From Bacteroidota bacterium (GTDB taxonomy: Bacteria > Bacteroidota > Bacteroidia > Cytophagales > Cyclobacteriaceae): a stretch of DNA of 64,000 bases. How positions within the stretch are numbered: the first letter of the stretch is position 1; each line of letters starts with the position of its first letter. The translations under genes and the position numbers were made by a program. Below are positions 37,007 through 46,171 of the stretch, piece by piece. The DNA lies in NCBI GenBank assembly GCA_023428695.1, contig JAEYWY010000028.1, forward strand, positions 506,470 through 570,469, given 5' to 3'. A model generated the notes under the pieces. It worked only from the letters and a program-made list of their open reading frames with translations. It searched no databases and was not told where the DNA came from.

Positions 37007-39451
37007 TCACCTCAAGGTAATCGACACCGAGGCACTTTGCAAACCCGTTGATTCTACTGTGATTGTTGCATTTCCATTTAGCTTCACGCCCTTGACGATC
37101 GCGAGTGCGAGCCCGTTAAAGAGGTTTACTTCATGGCTTCGGAACGATGCATGGCTTGTCTGATCACCGTTGTCGACCGCGGCAAGCGCGGCATCACCGG
37201 TGATTGATATCCTCACCAGATTGTTCGCAATTGGCACCGGGATACCGTTGTCATCCTCGGCGCGTATTGTCAGGAACGAGAGATCCTTTCCATCCGAAGC
37301 GATGACATTACGATCTGCTTCGACAATGAGACGTGCCGGCTGACCGGCGGTTTTGATCTCTTTCGACAACACTTCCTTCCCATCCTTTCTCGTAACAACC
37401 CTGATCGTACCAGGTTCATACTTCAGTCTCCACATGACGTGCAAGTCATCAGCGCCCTTCTTCCTAACGCCCATAGACACATCGTTGAGAAACAACTCTG
37501 CTTCGTCAGCGTGATTGTAAAATGCCCAGACATCGACTACTTTGCCAGGTTCCCAGTTCCAGTGCGGGAACACGTGCAGGACTTTCTTGTCTGTCCATTC
37601 GCTCTGATACATGTAGTAAATATCCTTCGGGAAGCCCGCAAGATCGACAATACCAAAATACGAACTCCGCGAAGGCCACAAATACGGCGTAGGTTCGCCG
37701 AGGTAATCAAAACCGGTCCATACAAACATTCCCGAAATGTGATCAAGACGTTTCACAATTTTCAAGGTTTCTTCGTGCGTTGCTCCCCACGGCGCGCTTA
37801 CGTTGTCATAGGCTGAAACGGTGTTATCCGGATTCCCTTCAGGGAATGGTTTATCCCATCTTGTTGGCCAGCGTCTTATGCTATCAGATGGCATATCGTA
37901 GTGACCGCGTGTAGCCAGTGCAGATGCTGTCTCCGTTGCAATAGCCTTCTGCCCCGGATAATACTTGTGGAAGTCTGCGTACTTATCCTGGGCATAATTG
38001 AAACCAATCAGATCAAGCGCACCGGAACGAACAAAGCTGTTACTCGGATCGGGGTTATTGTTACCGCTCGTGATCGGTCGCGTTGAATCAAGACTACGCA
38101 CGATGGATGCGAGTTCAGTAGTAATGGTGGTTCCGGATGGATGCCATTGTTCAAGGATTTCGTTGCCGATACTCCAGAGGAAAACACTCGGATGGTTACG
38201 GTCGCGTTTGATGAAATCGGCAAGGTCGCGTGCATGCCACTCGTCCCAATACATTGCGTAGTCGTACTCAGACTTCTTCATGCGCCACATGTCAAACATC
38301 TCATCCATGACCAGAAATCCCATGCGATCACACAGGTCGAGCAACTCGGGAGCCGGGGGATTGTGCGAAGTCCGGATGGCATTAACGCCCATCTCTTTTA
38401 GTATCGAAAGTTGACGTTCCAGCGCCCGCATGTTTATCGCGGCACCAAGGCTTCCAAGATCATGGTGATTGCAGACGCCATTGATTTTCATCGGAACACC
38501 GTTCAGTGAAAATCCTTTGTGGGGATCAAACTCAAATGTTCTTATTCCAAATGGTGTTTCTATGCGGTCGAATTCTATTCCACCAGCCTTGACGATTGTA
38601 ACTAACTTGTAAAGCACAGGTTTTGACACCGACCACAACAATGGATCTGAAATATCAACACGCTGCCGGACTACGGCTGTCGAATCGGAAACAACGTCGA
38701 TCATATTGGAAGCGGATGTCACGCGGCGTGATGCGCTGTCGTATATTATGCTCTCGAGTTCGACCGGCACGTCATTGGCCAGGTCATTCACCAGCGTAGT
38801 CTCGATTTCAACGATAGCATTCCCCACTGTAACGGATGGCGTCGTTACGTAAACGCCTCCAAAAGGAACATGCACGTGACTCGTTTCGATCAGCCACGTG
38901 TTGCGATAGATTCCTGATCCCGAATACCAGCGCGAATTTGGCTGTTGGGAATTATCGACACGAACCACAACCACATTGGCGCCACCTTTGTTGAGGTGCG
39001 GCGTGGCATCGTACATAAATGAAATGTAACCGTTCGGGCGATTTCCAAGATGCCTGCCATTCAGCCATACATCACTGTTGCGGTATACGCCGTCGAAAGC
39101 AATGAATACTTTCTTCCCTTTGCGATCACGATCAACTGTGAATGTCTTACGATACCATCCGGTGCCTCCGGGAAGCGCACCCCCTCCGACGCCGGCGGGC
39201 GCATGTTCGCTAAACTCACCTTCTATACTCCAGTCATGTGGCAAATCAAGCATTCGCCAACCCGAATCGTTGAATTCAGGATTAATCGCAAGACTGTCTC
39301 CGGCGAGACTGAAACGCCAGTCTTCGTTGAATGACAACGTCTTCCGGGCGGAAGATTTATCCTCAACGTTTGTGCAACTTAATAGAATGACTGCAAGAAA
39401 ACCAATGACGATATATGCCATCAGGTTCAATAAATAAACGTAACGCGACAT
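37007..39451 (-). CDS. Glycoside hydrolase family 2 (beta-galactosidase type), lipoprotein
   Basis: An 814-residue protein with lipobox ILLSC (Cys 26), so probably anchored on the cell surface or outer membrane. In order: GH2 sugar-binding domain (TLSFNEDWRFSLAGDS, LPHDWSIEGEFS), Ig-like domain, TIM barrel with MGVNAIRTSHNPPAPELLDL, the acid/base Glu in SIGNEILEQ and the nucleophile Glu in AIATETASA, then DUF4982-like and Ig-like C-terminal domains (IRAEDDNGIPVPIANNLV). This is the long Bacteroidota form usually acting as beta-galactosidase, sometimes beta-glucuronidase. Neighbouring GH95 and esterase genes suggest a fucosylated, possibly acetylated galactan-like substrate. Confidence 0.93.
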   Translation of the reverse strand: MSRYVYLLNLMAYIVIGFLAVILLSCTNVEDKSSARKTLSFNEDWRFSLAGDSLAINPEFNDSGWRMLDLPHDWSIEGEFSEHAPAGVGGGALPGGTGWYRKTFTVDRDRKGKKVFIAFDGVYRNSDVWLNGRHLGNRPNGYISFMYDATPHLNKGGANVVVVRVDNSQQPNSRWYSGSGIYRNTWLIETSHVHVPFGGVYVTTPSVTVGNAIVEIETTLVNDLANDVPVELESIIYDSASRRVTSASNMIDVVSDSTAVVRQRVDISDPLLWSVSKPVLYKLVTIVKAGGIEFDRIETPFGIRTFEFDPHKGFSLNGVPMKINGVCNHHDLGSLGAAINMRALERQLSILKEMGVNAIRTSHNPPAPELLDLCDRMGFLVMDEMFDMWRMKKSEYDYAMYWDEWHARDLADFIKRDRNHPSVFLWSIGNEILEQWHPSGTTITTELASIVRSLDSTRPITSGNNNPDPSNSFVRSGALDLIGFNYAQDKYADFHKYYPGQKAIATETASALATRGHYDMPSDSIRRWPTRWDKPFPEGNPDNTVSAYDNVSAPWGATHEETLKIVKRLDHISGMFVWTGFDYLGEPTPYLWPSRSSYFGIVDLAGFPKDIYYMYQSEWTDKKVLHVFPHWNWEPGKVVDVWAFYNHADEAELFLNDVSMGVRKKGADDLHVMWRLKYEPGTIRVVTRKDGKEVLSKEIKTAGQPARLIVEADRNVIASDGKDLSFLTIRAEDDNGIPVPIANNLVRISITGDAALAAVDNGDQTSHASFRSHEVNLFNGLALAIVKGVKLNGNATITVESTGLQSASVSITLR

Positions 39452-39548
39452 GATTTCTGGAATTGATTACCACGAAATTAAAGCCGATGCGCTACGATGA
39501 GAATCCGAATGCGGATGATTTATGGCAGGTTGCGCGGGATTTGTATCA

Positions 39549-40460
39549 TCATTTTCCCAACCATCCGTTGGCCGCAAGCCAGTTCACACAAACAGACATC
39601 CAGTCGTCGTCAGAAAGGCGATTATTCATACCAAATCCATGTCCACCCTTTTGATAAATATGCATTTCTGCGGGCACTTCATATTTGCGCAGCTGCGTAA
39701 AAAACCGCGTTGTGTTTTCGACCGGGACTGTCTGATCGTCGGCAGCGTGGACGAGAAACGTGGGCGGAGTTTGTTTCGTAACCTGAAGTTCGTTGGAAAA
39801 ATAGTGAACATCCTTCGGATCGGGATTTTTTCCGATGAGTTGATCCCGTGAGCCCAGGTGACCAAACTCCGGCTGAAAACTGATCACCGGATAGATAAGT
39901 ATCATAAAATCCGGTCGTACCGATACTTTCTGCGGCACCACGGGGCGAACAAAGTGAGTACCCGCTGTGGAAGCCAGGTGCCCGCCGGCGGAGAAACCCA
40001 TGATGCCAATACGATCTGGCTTAACCTTCCACCTTGAAGCATTTGTCCTCACCCACGCGATTGCCTGCTGCGCATCCTGCAACGGACCAGTCTTTCTCTC
40101 TTTCATCGTCGCATCATTGGGGATGCGGTATTTGACAACAAACGCAGTAATTCCATGTTCATTAAACTTACGCGCGACGTCCTCGCCCTCATGTGAAATT
40201 GCATTGATCCAGTAGCCACCTCCCGGAAATATAATCACCGCAGTTCCGTTCGCAGTTTCAGCAGGTGCAGGGAATATCGTCACCGTTGGGCGTGTGATCT
40301 TTCCAACGATCACGATACCATTTCGTTCTTCGCGTGTTTCCTCATCGGGAACATCGATGCTGTTCGGGATAGGTCCCTGATATAACGGTACAGTTTCCTG
40401 AGCTTTCATTTGAGTGAACGCCAGCGCAAAGATGAGCGCAATCCAGCTGCGATGATACAT
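39549..40460 (-). CDS. Secreted alpha/beta-hydrolase, carbohydrate-esterase-like
   Basis: A 303-residue protein with signal peptide (cleavage near TQMKAQ). The oxyanion-hole region is AVIIFPGGGYWINA, the nucleophile elbow GFSAGGH, the acidic residue lies in HAADDQTVPVE and the catalytic His in GGHGFGM. The spacing is that of BD-FAE/acetyl-xylan-esterase-like hydrolases that deacylate polysaccharides. It is the first gene of the minus-strand esterase-GH2-GH95 operon (97-base gap to GH2), so removing acetyl or related groups before glycosidase action is a reasonable inference. Confidence 0.88.
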   Translation of the reverse strand: MYHRSWIALIFALAFTQMKAQETVPLYQGPIPNSIDVPDEETREERNGIVIVGKITRPTVTIFPAPAETANGTAVIIFPGGGYWINAISHEGEDVARKFNEHGITAFVVKYRIPNDATMKERKTGPLQDAQQAIAWVRTNASRWKVKPDRIGIMGFSAGGHLASTAGTHFVRPVVPQKVSVRPDFMILIYPVISFQPEFGHLGSRDQLIGKNPDPKDVHYFSNELQVTKQTPPTFLVHAADDQTVPVENTTRFFTQLRKYEVPAEMHIYQKGGHGFGMNNRLSDDDWMSVCVNWLAANGWLGK

Positions 40461-40975
40461 ACTCTTGTTATGATTTTAAATCGAGGCGTAAAATATGGCG
40501 AAAAGGGGTGGCGAGCAAATATTGGGAGTTCCTTCGAAGCAGGTATCGGGACAAAGGAGGGACCGTCGCTTGAAGGCTAGCGGGCACTTCAGGTTTCACG
40601 ATTACAATACCAGTCCAGACAACTCTTATTAGAATTGCGCGAAGGTCCCTTCAGTTAGAAGGGTGCGGGCCGGAAAAGAACGAAATGCTTTTCGAGTTTA
40701 TCGCGAGGAACGAAAAAGAAGAAGTCATAACGCTACTCCAACCATCTCCTCCGCGCACCCCTGGCCCCTGAAGGGAACATCCGCACGGAGTTCAGGGTGA
40801 GAGTATTTGTCAGCGTTAGTAACGAGTCTCCATCCGATGAGTGTTCCGCTTCAAAAAATTCTCTGCGATTTCTTCACACGTCGACCAAAACCTCTCTTCC
40901 CAACAATGAAAAGAAAGCAGGAAAGCCGGGCCGAAACAATGGCGAAATGTCGACGCTGACTTCCCTGCAAAGATT
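40461..40975. other. Gene-free gap of about 515 bases
   Basis: No convincing coding frame on either strand; the open frames here have unnatural composition. A short hairpin (CCCTTC-AGTTA-GAAGGG) occurs at 40647-40663. The 3' part (from about 40850) is AT-poor and runs into the end of the DJ-1/PfpI gene. I see no tRNA, repeat array or transposon remains. Confidence 0.4.
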
Positions 40976-41602
40976 TTATCCTTTGGCAAATGCTTTGGGC
41001 CTCTCGCGATCATGAGTACCCTCCTGAATTTCTTCCAAAAATTTTCTGTTAAACGCTTCCAGATCCCTGGGGCTCCGACTGGTAACCAGTCCGTTGTCGA
41101 CAACCACTTCCTGATCTACCCACATTCCACCGGCATTAACAATATCAACACGCACTGACGGATAGGAGGTCAGTTGGCGGCCCTCAACAACATTTGCTTC
41201 AATTAACATCTGTGGACCATGACAAATTGCACCGATGACCTTTCCTGCCTTGAAGAAATCCTGCACAAGCAAGACCGCATCGTGATTCATGCGAAGCGTA
41301 TCCGGGTTGAGAACACCTCCCGGCAAAAACAAAGCATCGTAGTCGTCAACTGATACATCGGTGACCTGCTTGTCAACAGGCACCTCAATGCCCCAGTGAT
41401 CTTTGTCCCATGCCTTCACCTTTCCTTTTTGCGGCGAGACAATCTCACAATGGTGTCCCGCCTTTTCAAGGGCTTCTTTCGGACTCACAAGTTCTGATTG
41501 TTCAAAACCGTTCTCGGTAAGAATAGCAACTCTGCGGCGCTTTAGATTATCCTTGTCTACCATACTTCTGATTTGTTTTTTCAGTTGATCATTAAATCCC
41601 AT
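40976..41602 (-). CDS. DJ-1/PfpI family protein
   Basis: A protein of about 208 residues in the PfpI branch of the DJ-1 superfamily. RRVAILTENGFEQSELVSPK is the first strand with the conserved Glu, DYDALFLPGG the middle strand, and AICHGPQMLIEA the nucleophile elbow with the reactive Cys. TSYPSVRVDIVNAGGMW and the closing SRSPRDLEAFNRKFLEEI match the family end. Members act as cysteine peptidases, glyoxalase-like deglycases or stress proteins; sequence does not decide which. ATG at 41602 is chosen; ATG at 41563 is equally possible and a GTG at 41617 is less likely. Confidence 0.9.
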   Translation of the reverse strand: MGFNDQLKKQIRSMVDKDNLKRRRVAILTENGFEQSELVSPKEALEKAGHHCEIVSPQKGKVKAWDKDHWGIEVPVDKQVTDVSVDDYDALFLPGGVLNPDTLRMNHDAVLLVQDFFKAGKVIGAICHGPQMLIEANVVEGRQLTSYPSVRVDIVNAGGMWVDQEVVVDNGLVTSRSPRDLEAFNRKFLEEIQEGTHDRERPKAFAKG

Positions 41603-41670
41603 ACCGGCGGAATACACCTAGTCGGCAACAGTGAATTGCCCCTAACGAGGAAATTATTCCACCTGCACAT

Positions 41671-41704
41671 AACGAAAAAAGCCAGGTGTTACCCTGGCTC
41701 GTTT
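41671..41704 (-). terminator. Rho-independent terminator
   Basis: On the minus strand a GCCAGG stem (loop of 6) is followed by six T residues, 20 bases after the stop of the secreted protein gene at 41723. The hairpin separates it from the DJ-1/PfpI gene downstream. Confidence 0.8.
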
Positions 41705-41722
41705 TCAGTTGCTTATATACTA

Positions 41723-42196
41723 CTACCTTTGGTTTGGATCAGCAGGTGTCGATCCATCAGGTGTAGGCGTGCTTCTTTCAGGCTGTGCATCCGGATCTGG
41801 TTGAGCATCGGGAGTCTGCATATCATTTGCGTTGTTGCCCGGCTCAGCACCGATATCTTCAAGACGGTTGCCTTCTGCATCAAAGCGAAATACTTTTGAA
41901 TCCTGATCACCAACTACGATTAAATATTCGTTTGTGGTTGTATTATGGTATACTTTACCTGTTTCCCATCCACTGTATTCTGGTCCTTCCAACGCTGAAC
42001 GGAGAGATTCCGGTACGTCGGTTGGTTGTACAACTTCCATATCACGTGAAAAGTTGGTTTGATCGTCACCAATGACGCCGGGCGTCTGAGCTGACGTTGT
42101 ATCCTGGTTCATTTCGGTTGACGGCTCAACCTGAGCATTCACTGCCATTAGGCTCACCAAAAGCATACCGGCAAACGTTAAGATTAGCTTTTTCAT
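41723..42196 (-). CDS. Small acidic secreted protein, unknown function
   Basis: ATG at 42196 gives a clean signal peptide (MKKLILTFAGMLLVSLMAVN, then AQ) and a 157-residue protein; the frame continues upstream to 42376 without credible protein. The mature N-terminus is Thr/Gln/Asp-rich. A compact central segment (VPESLRSALEGPEYSGWETG, then NEYLIVVGDQDSKVFRFDAEG) resembles half of a small periplasmic beta-sheet domain. The tail is a Pro/Asp/Gln low-complexity region. No family is recognised. It recalls the secreted protein at 4431-4820 in plan. Confidence 0.6.
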   Translation of the reverse strand: MKKLILTFAGMLLVSLMAVNAQVEPSTEMNQDTTSAQTPGVIGDDQTNFSRDMEVVQPTDVPESLRSALEGPEYSGWETGKVYHNTTTNEYLIVVGDQDSKVFRFDAEGNRLEDIGAEPGNNANDMQTPDAQPDPDAQPERSTPTPDGSTPADPNQR

Positions 42197-42378
42197 ATTC
42201 TGTCTTTTTTGATTGTTGTTTTTACTTGTTTCCAAAATGGGATACAAAGCGATGCCGTATCTCAGGAAATAAGTTGACGAACCGGGATGGGCCATTAATT
42301 CCCCACGGAGTAACAGGGGCTGTTGACTTTTCCTACAATTGCTGGCATCAACATAGATCACCGTTTCAAAAAGCAACT

Positions 42379-42627
42379 ATGTCCCTAGGCGCAGATATTC
42401 TGCTACGTCTCACCAGAAGATACGATCCGAACACGACGGTGGACTTCACCTTCAGAGGCAGGGATGTCACGGTCAGGACAGATTCAGACGGCAACCCGGT
42501 TGTTGCCTTCGTCGGGAAGCGTGGTCAGGACGGCAAAATCAAAGGACAACGCTATGCCCGTACGCTGAAAGCAGACACACAGGGCCGGATATTACGGGAC
42601 CATTGGGACCTGAAAGGAAAAGTCTGA
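42379..42627 (+). CDS. Conserved small protein (82 aa)
   Basis: ATG at 42379 gives an 82-residue soluble protein starting MSLGADILLRLTRRYDPNTT, with FTFRGRDVTVRTDSDGNPVV and a basic tail ending RDHWDLKGKV. The sequence looks well folded (two beta-hairpins) and highly charged. I believe close relatives occur across Cytophagales and relatives as uncharacterised small proteins, but I cannot check this here. The frame continues upstream to 42097 over the divergent signal-peptide gene, which is clearly not its start. It lies 67 bases upstream of mtgA on the same strand. Confidence 0.65.
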   Translation: MSLGADILLRLTRRYDPNTTVDFTFRGRDVTVRTDSDGNPVVAFVGKRGQDGKIKGQRYARTLKADTQGRILRDHWDLKGKV

Positions 42628-42676
42628 TTATGTGAATATTTCATCCGGCGGGAGACAGCAATTTCATTCGCTATGC

Positions 42677-42684
42677 TAATTTTG
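42677..42684 (+). promoter_or_regulatory. Possible -7 box upstream of mtgA
   Basis: TAATTTTG matches TAnnTTTG, but it ends only 10 bases before the mtgA ATG, which would leave almost no leader, and there is no -33 TTTG. Weak support. Confidence 0.25.
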
Positions 42685-42694
42685 GGGTTGGAAT

Positions 42695-43432
42695 ATGCGG
42701 CTACTCTCCTCTCTTAAGTCTTTTCTCCACCGACTAAAAAGGATCTTCATCGTCCTGGTTATTCTCCAATTCTTTTATATCCTGCTCCTGAAATGGGTCG
42801 ATCCTCCGATAACAGCCATTCAACTAATGAGCTGGGTCAATGGCGATGGTTTGACCCGGGATTATGTCGAACTTGAAGAAATATCACCACACGCAAGACT
42901 GGCTGTTATTGCCTCGGAGGATCAATTGTTTCCGGATCACAGGGGTTTCGACTGGAACAGCATTCAAAAGGCATACGAATACAACAAGAAAAAGCCGGGT
43001 CGCATACGCGGCGGTTCGACGATAAGCCAGCAGGTAGCCAAGAATGTTTTCCTTTGGCAGGGACGAAGCTGGTTCCGCAAGGCGCTTGAGTCGTACTTTA
43101 CCTTCATGATTGAAATGATCTGGGGAAAACGACGTATCCTCGAAGTCTACCTGAACGTGGCCGAAATGGGCCGGGGGGTCTTTGGCATCGAGGCCGCGGC
43201 GCAGACATACTTCAGAAAACCTGCTAGTGCACTCTCAGCAAGGGAGGCTGCTATGATAGCCGCGTGCCTTCCGAATCCCAAGGTGTATACTGTAAAACCA
43301 TTGTCTGCACGAGTTAAGAACAGGTCGCCCTGGGTTGAAACACAAATGCGAAACCTCCGTCCCGACCCCGATATTCAGATTCTTCTTTCAAATGACGACG
43401 AGGCCGCGATCAAAAAGTTCAGTAAAGACTAG
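42695..43432 (+). CDS. mtgA: Monofunctional peptidoglycan transglycosylase
   Basis: A 245-residue GT51 enzyme with one N-terminal membrane anchor (RIFIVLVILQFFYILLL). Catalytic motif 1 is IASEDQLFPDHRGFDW (catalytic Glu in SED), motif 2 is RGGSTISQQVAKNVFLW, motif 3 is RKALESYFTFMIEMIWGKRR, and motif 4 is ILEVYLNVAEMGRGVFGIEA. The length, missing transpeptidase domain and LPNPKVYTV near the end identify the monofunctional form. It polymerises lipid II into glycan strands in the periplasm. Confidence 0.96.
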   Translation: MRLLSSLKSFLHRLKRIFIVLVILQFFYILLLKWVDPPITAIQLMSWVNGDGLTRDYVELEEISPHARLAVIASEDQLFPDHRGFDWNSIQKAYEYNKKKPGRIRGGSTISQQVAKNVFLWQGRSWFRKALESYFTFMIEMIWGKRRILEVYLNVAEMGRGVFGIEAAAQTYFRKPASALSAREAAMIAACLPNPKVYTVKPLSARVKNRSPWVETQMRNLRPDPDIQILLSNDDEAAIKKFSKD

Positions 43433-43530
43433 TTTCGGAATACAATCGATTGTTTCGCGGCCTTCGATACTGCATTGAAAAAACATCTCCTATGGAACAG
43501 CCCGCCCCTACGTTATCGTCTGGTTTTTAG

Positions 43531-43538
43531 TATTTTTG
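43531..43538 (+). promoter_or_regulatory. Bacteroidota -7 box upstream of the second ABC-F gene
   Basis: TATTTTTG matches TAnnTTTG exactly and lies 23 bases before the ATG at 43562, giving a leader of about 16 bases. It is the same octamer as at the first ABC-F gene. No clear TTTG stands at the -33 distance. Confidence 0.5.
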
Positions 43539-43561
43539 CCGTTTAATCCGATCGGAAATAC

Positions 43562-45181
43562 ATGATTGCTGTAAATAATTTGTCGCTTCAATTCGGGAAG
43601 CGTGTGCTGTTTGACGAAGTGAACCTTAAGTTTACCCCGGGTAACTGTTATGGTGTTATTGGAGCCAATGGCGCCGGGAAGTCAACTTTCCTCAAAATCC
43701 TCTCAGGTGACATGGATCCTACCCGCGGAAACGTAGGCATTGAACCTGGCAAGCGAATGGCGGTGCTGCGCCAGAATCACTATGAGTTCGACGAAGTCCC
43801 CGTTCTCGATACCGTGATGATGGGTCACCAGCACTTGTGGCAAATCATGCAGGATAAGGACGCGATCTATTCGAAGCCGGACTTCTCGGAAGAAGATGGT
43901 ATTCGCGCTTCGGAACTGGAAGCCGAGTTCGCGGAAATGAATGGCTGGAACGCAGAGTCAGATGCCGCTGCGCTGCTAAGTGGTCTTGGCATCATTGAAG
44001 ATGACCATCGCAAGCTGATGAAAGAACTCAGCGGTAACCAAAAAGTACGCGTGCTTCTTGCGCAGGCTCTCTTTGGAAATCCTGACATTCTTATTCTCGA
44101 TGAGCCCACCAACGATCTCGACATACACACCGTGTCATGGCTGGAGGACTTTCTTCTGGAGTTTCCGAATACAGTGATTGTGGTTTCCCACGACCGTCAC
44201 TTTCTCGATACCGTTTGTACACACATCGTCGATATTGACTTCAGCGCTATTCGTTTGTACACGGGTAACTATTCATTCTGGTATCAATCAAGTCAGCTTG
44301 CACTTGCCCAACGGTCTGCAGCCAACAAGAAAGCAGAAGACAAGCGCAAGGAACTGCAGGAGTTCATTGCCCGATTCAGCGCCAACGCTTCGAAATCAAA
44401 GCAGGCTACGAGTCGCCGGAAACTGCTTGAAAAGATAAACGTGGATGACATTCAACCATCAACACGCAGGTACCCGGCTATCATATTCCAGCAAAAGCGT
44501 CAGGCGGGAGATCAGATCCTGCAGGTGGAAGACCTTTCATGTTCAATGAACGGCGAAACGTTGTTCAAGGGACTCGACTTCTATGTTCGCAAGGGCGAAA
44601 AGATCGCATTCCTCAGCAAGGAAAGTCTCGCGATTACAGCCTTGTTCCAGGTTCTTACGGGAGAACGCAAACCTGATGGCGGCACCTTTAAATTTGGGCA
44701 GACCATCACGACGGCGTACCTGCCTGCGAATAACGAAGACTATTTCAATACGAATGACAACCTGATTGACTGGCTGCGTCAGTTTGCCGACGATGAGAAC
44801 AAGGACGAGATCTATGTGCGCGGTTTCCTTGGAAAAATGTTATTCTCAGGCGAGGAAGTTTTCAAGAAGGCCAACGTGTTGTCGGGAGGTGAAAAGATGC
44901 GGTGTATGATTTCACGGATGATGCTTGCCGGTGCAAACCTGCTGATCCTTGACGAACCAACTAACCACCTTGATCTCGAATCCATTACGGCATTCAACAA
45001 CGCGCTCAAGGATTTCCCGGGAACAGTTTTGTTTACATCACATGACCATGAGTTTACAAATACTGTTGCGAACAGGATCATCGAAATCACCCCGAACGGA
45101 TTTATCGACAGGCTGATGACGTACGACGAATACGTCGAGAACGAACGCGTTGCCGAACTCAAGGAAGAATTGTACGCCTAG
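43562..45181 (+). CDS. ABC-F family ATPase (YbiT-like), second Walker A degenerate
   Basis: A 539-residue two-domain ABC-F protein of the YbiT type. Domain 1 is complete: GANGAGKST near residue 35, signature ELSGNQKVRVLLAQAL (Gly-Asn in place of the usual Gly-Gly), Walker B ILILDEPTNDLD. Domain 2 has a good signature (VLSGGEKMRCMISRMML) and Walker B (LLILDEPTNHLD), but the Walker A position reads FLSKESLAITALF, so the Gly-Lys pair that binds phosphate is missing. From memory of Bacteroidota relatives this looks like a lineage feature rather than damage. It probably acts on ribosomes; no membrane segments are present. It converges with the FecR gene (9 bases between stops). Confidence 0.9.
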   Translation: MIAVNNLSLQFGKRVLFDEVNLKFTPGNCYGVIGANGAGKSTFLKILSGDMDPTRGNVGIEPGKRMAVLRQNHYEFDEVPVLDTVMMGHQHLWQIMQDKDAIYSKPDFSEEDGIRASELEAEFAEMNGWNAESDAAALLSGLGIIEDDHRKLMKELSGNQKVRVLLAQALFGNPDILILDEPTNDLDIHTVSWLEDFLLEFPNTVIVVSHDRHFLDTVCTHIVDIDFSAIRLYTGNYSFWYQSSQLALAQRSAANKKAEDKRKELQEFIARFSANASKSKQATSRRKLLEKINVDDIQPSTRRYPAIIFQQKRQAGDQILQVEDLSCSMNGETLFKGLDFYVRKGEKIAFLSKESLAITALFQVLTGERKPDGGTFKFGQTITTAYLPANNEDYFNTNDNLIDWLRQFADDENKDEIYVRGFLGKMLFSGEEVFKKANVLSGGEKMRCMISRMMLAGANLLILDEPTNHLDLESITAFNNALKDFPGTVLFTSHDHEFTNTVANRIIEITPNGFIDRLMTYDEYVENERVAELKEELYA

Positions 45182-45190
45182 AAATCAGGA

Positions 45191-46171
45191 TTATCTTTTT
45201 ATTTTGGAAGGTTGACAGCCACGGTCACCGCGGATAACAAGTCCGTTGTATTCGCGGATCACGACAGCGCCAAGCGAACGCTGAAGGTGATCTATGATGT
45301 CTTCGACGGCGGGTTCTTTGAATGTGCCGGTGACGGGACAGTTCTTCATGACTTCGTTTTCAATGCGAACAGACATTCCAAAGTAGTCACCCATTGTATT
45401 TGCGACTTCCGCCAATGGAGTCTCATTGAACGTGAGTTCCTTTGTCTTCCACGCCAGCATGTTTGTGGTGTCCGCGTCCTCGACGGTGATTGCACGATTA
45501 GCCCTGTGAAGTAGGCCCATTTTACCTGCGGGAACAGCCACGACGTATTCCGGATCTGCGACCGCTGACAAGTAGACTTTTCCGGATTGTACACAAACCA
45601 CGTCTTTTTCCCTTTCGGGGTACACTCCTGCTGAAAAGGATGTTCCTGATACGCGGATCGTGCTGTATTGACTCCGTACCTCGAACGGATTGAGTGAGTC
45701 GCTTCTAACATAAAAGGCGGCTTCACCTTTAAGTTCAACGGTTCTGCTTCCCTGCCCATATCGCGATGAGACCAATAGCATGCTTCCAGGGCGTAACGTT
45801 GCGCTGGTGCTGTCTTCCAGGATCACAGTACGGATATCTTTACCTGCGCGATAAACGGAAGGGCTACTGCTGAGTCCGGAATAAATGAGAAATGTTGCTA
45901 CGACGAGCAGTGTTATAGCCACACTCTCAGCTGCGTAAAAAGCCGGCGACCTCTTTCCCACAACCAGAGGGCGTTTGGCAAATACAGGTCGATGGCCTGG
46001 CATGAATTCCGGAGCTTCATGCATCTGGCTTGCCCAGTTCTTCTTACGCTCCAGATAAAGCCTCTCGTGACGGCTGCTGGCTTTAATCCAGCGGTCCAGT
46101 TCATTACTCTCGGCAGGTGATATTTCACCGACCAGTCGCTTGAATATCAACCTTTCATGATCAATCGCCAT
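45191..46171 (-). CDS. Orphan FecR-family anti-sigma/regulator protein
   Basis: A 326-residue single-pass protein: cytoplasmic N-terminal anti-sigma-like helix bundle (residues 1-85, with LVGEISPAESNELDRWI), membrane helix about 90-112 (AAESVAITLLVVATFLIYSG), FecR domain (RTVILEDSTSATLRPGSMLL, FEVRSQYSTIRVSGTSFSAG) and DUF4974-type C-terminus (LTFNETPLAEVANTMGDYFG). Such proteins transmit substrate signals from a TonB-dependent transporter to an ECF sigma factor. Neither a sigma factor nor SusC/SusD genes are adjacent here, so the partner is encoded elsewhere or missing. Confidence 0.9.
   Translation of the reverse strand: MAIDHERLIFKRLVGEISPAESNELDRWIKASSRHERLYLERKKNWASQMHEAPEFMPGHRPVFAKRPLVVGKRSPAFYAAESVAITLLVVATFLIYSGLSSSPSVYRAGKDIRTVILEDSTSATLRPGSMLLVSSRYGQGSRTVELKGEAAFYVRSDSLNPFEVRSQYSTIRVSGTSFSAGVYPEREKDVVCVQSGKVYLSAVADPEYVVAVPAGKMGLLHRANRAITVEDADTTNMLAWKTKELTFNETPLAEVANTMGDYFGMSVRIENEVMKNCPVTGTFKEPAVEDIIDHLQRSLGAVVIREYNGLVIRGDRGCQPSKIKR

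Noticed and set aside
40797..41103. Short frames on both strands in the 40.5-41.0 kb gap
   Set aside because: They overlap each other and the DJ-1/PfpI gene, with no recognisable protein features.
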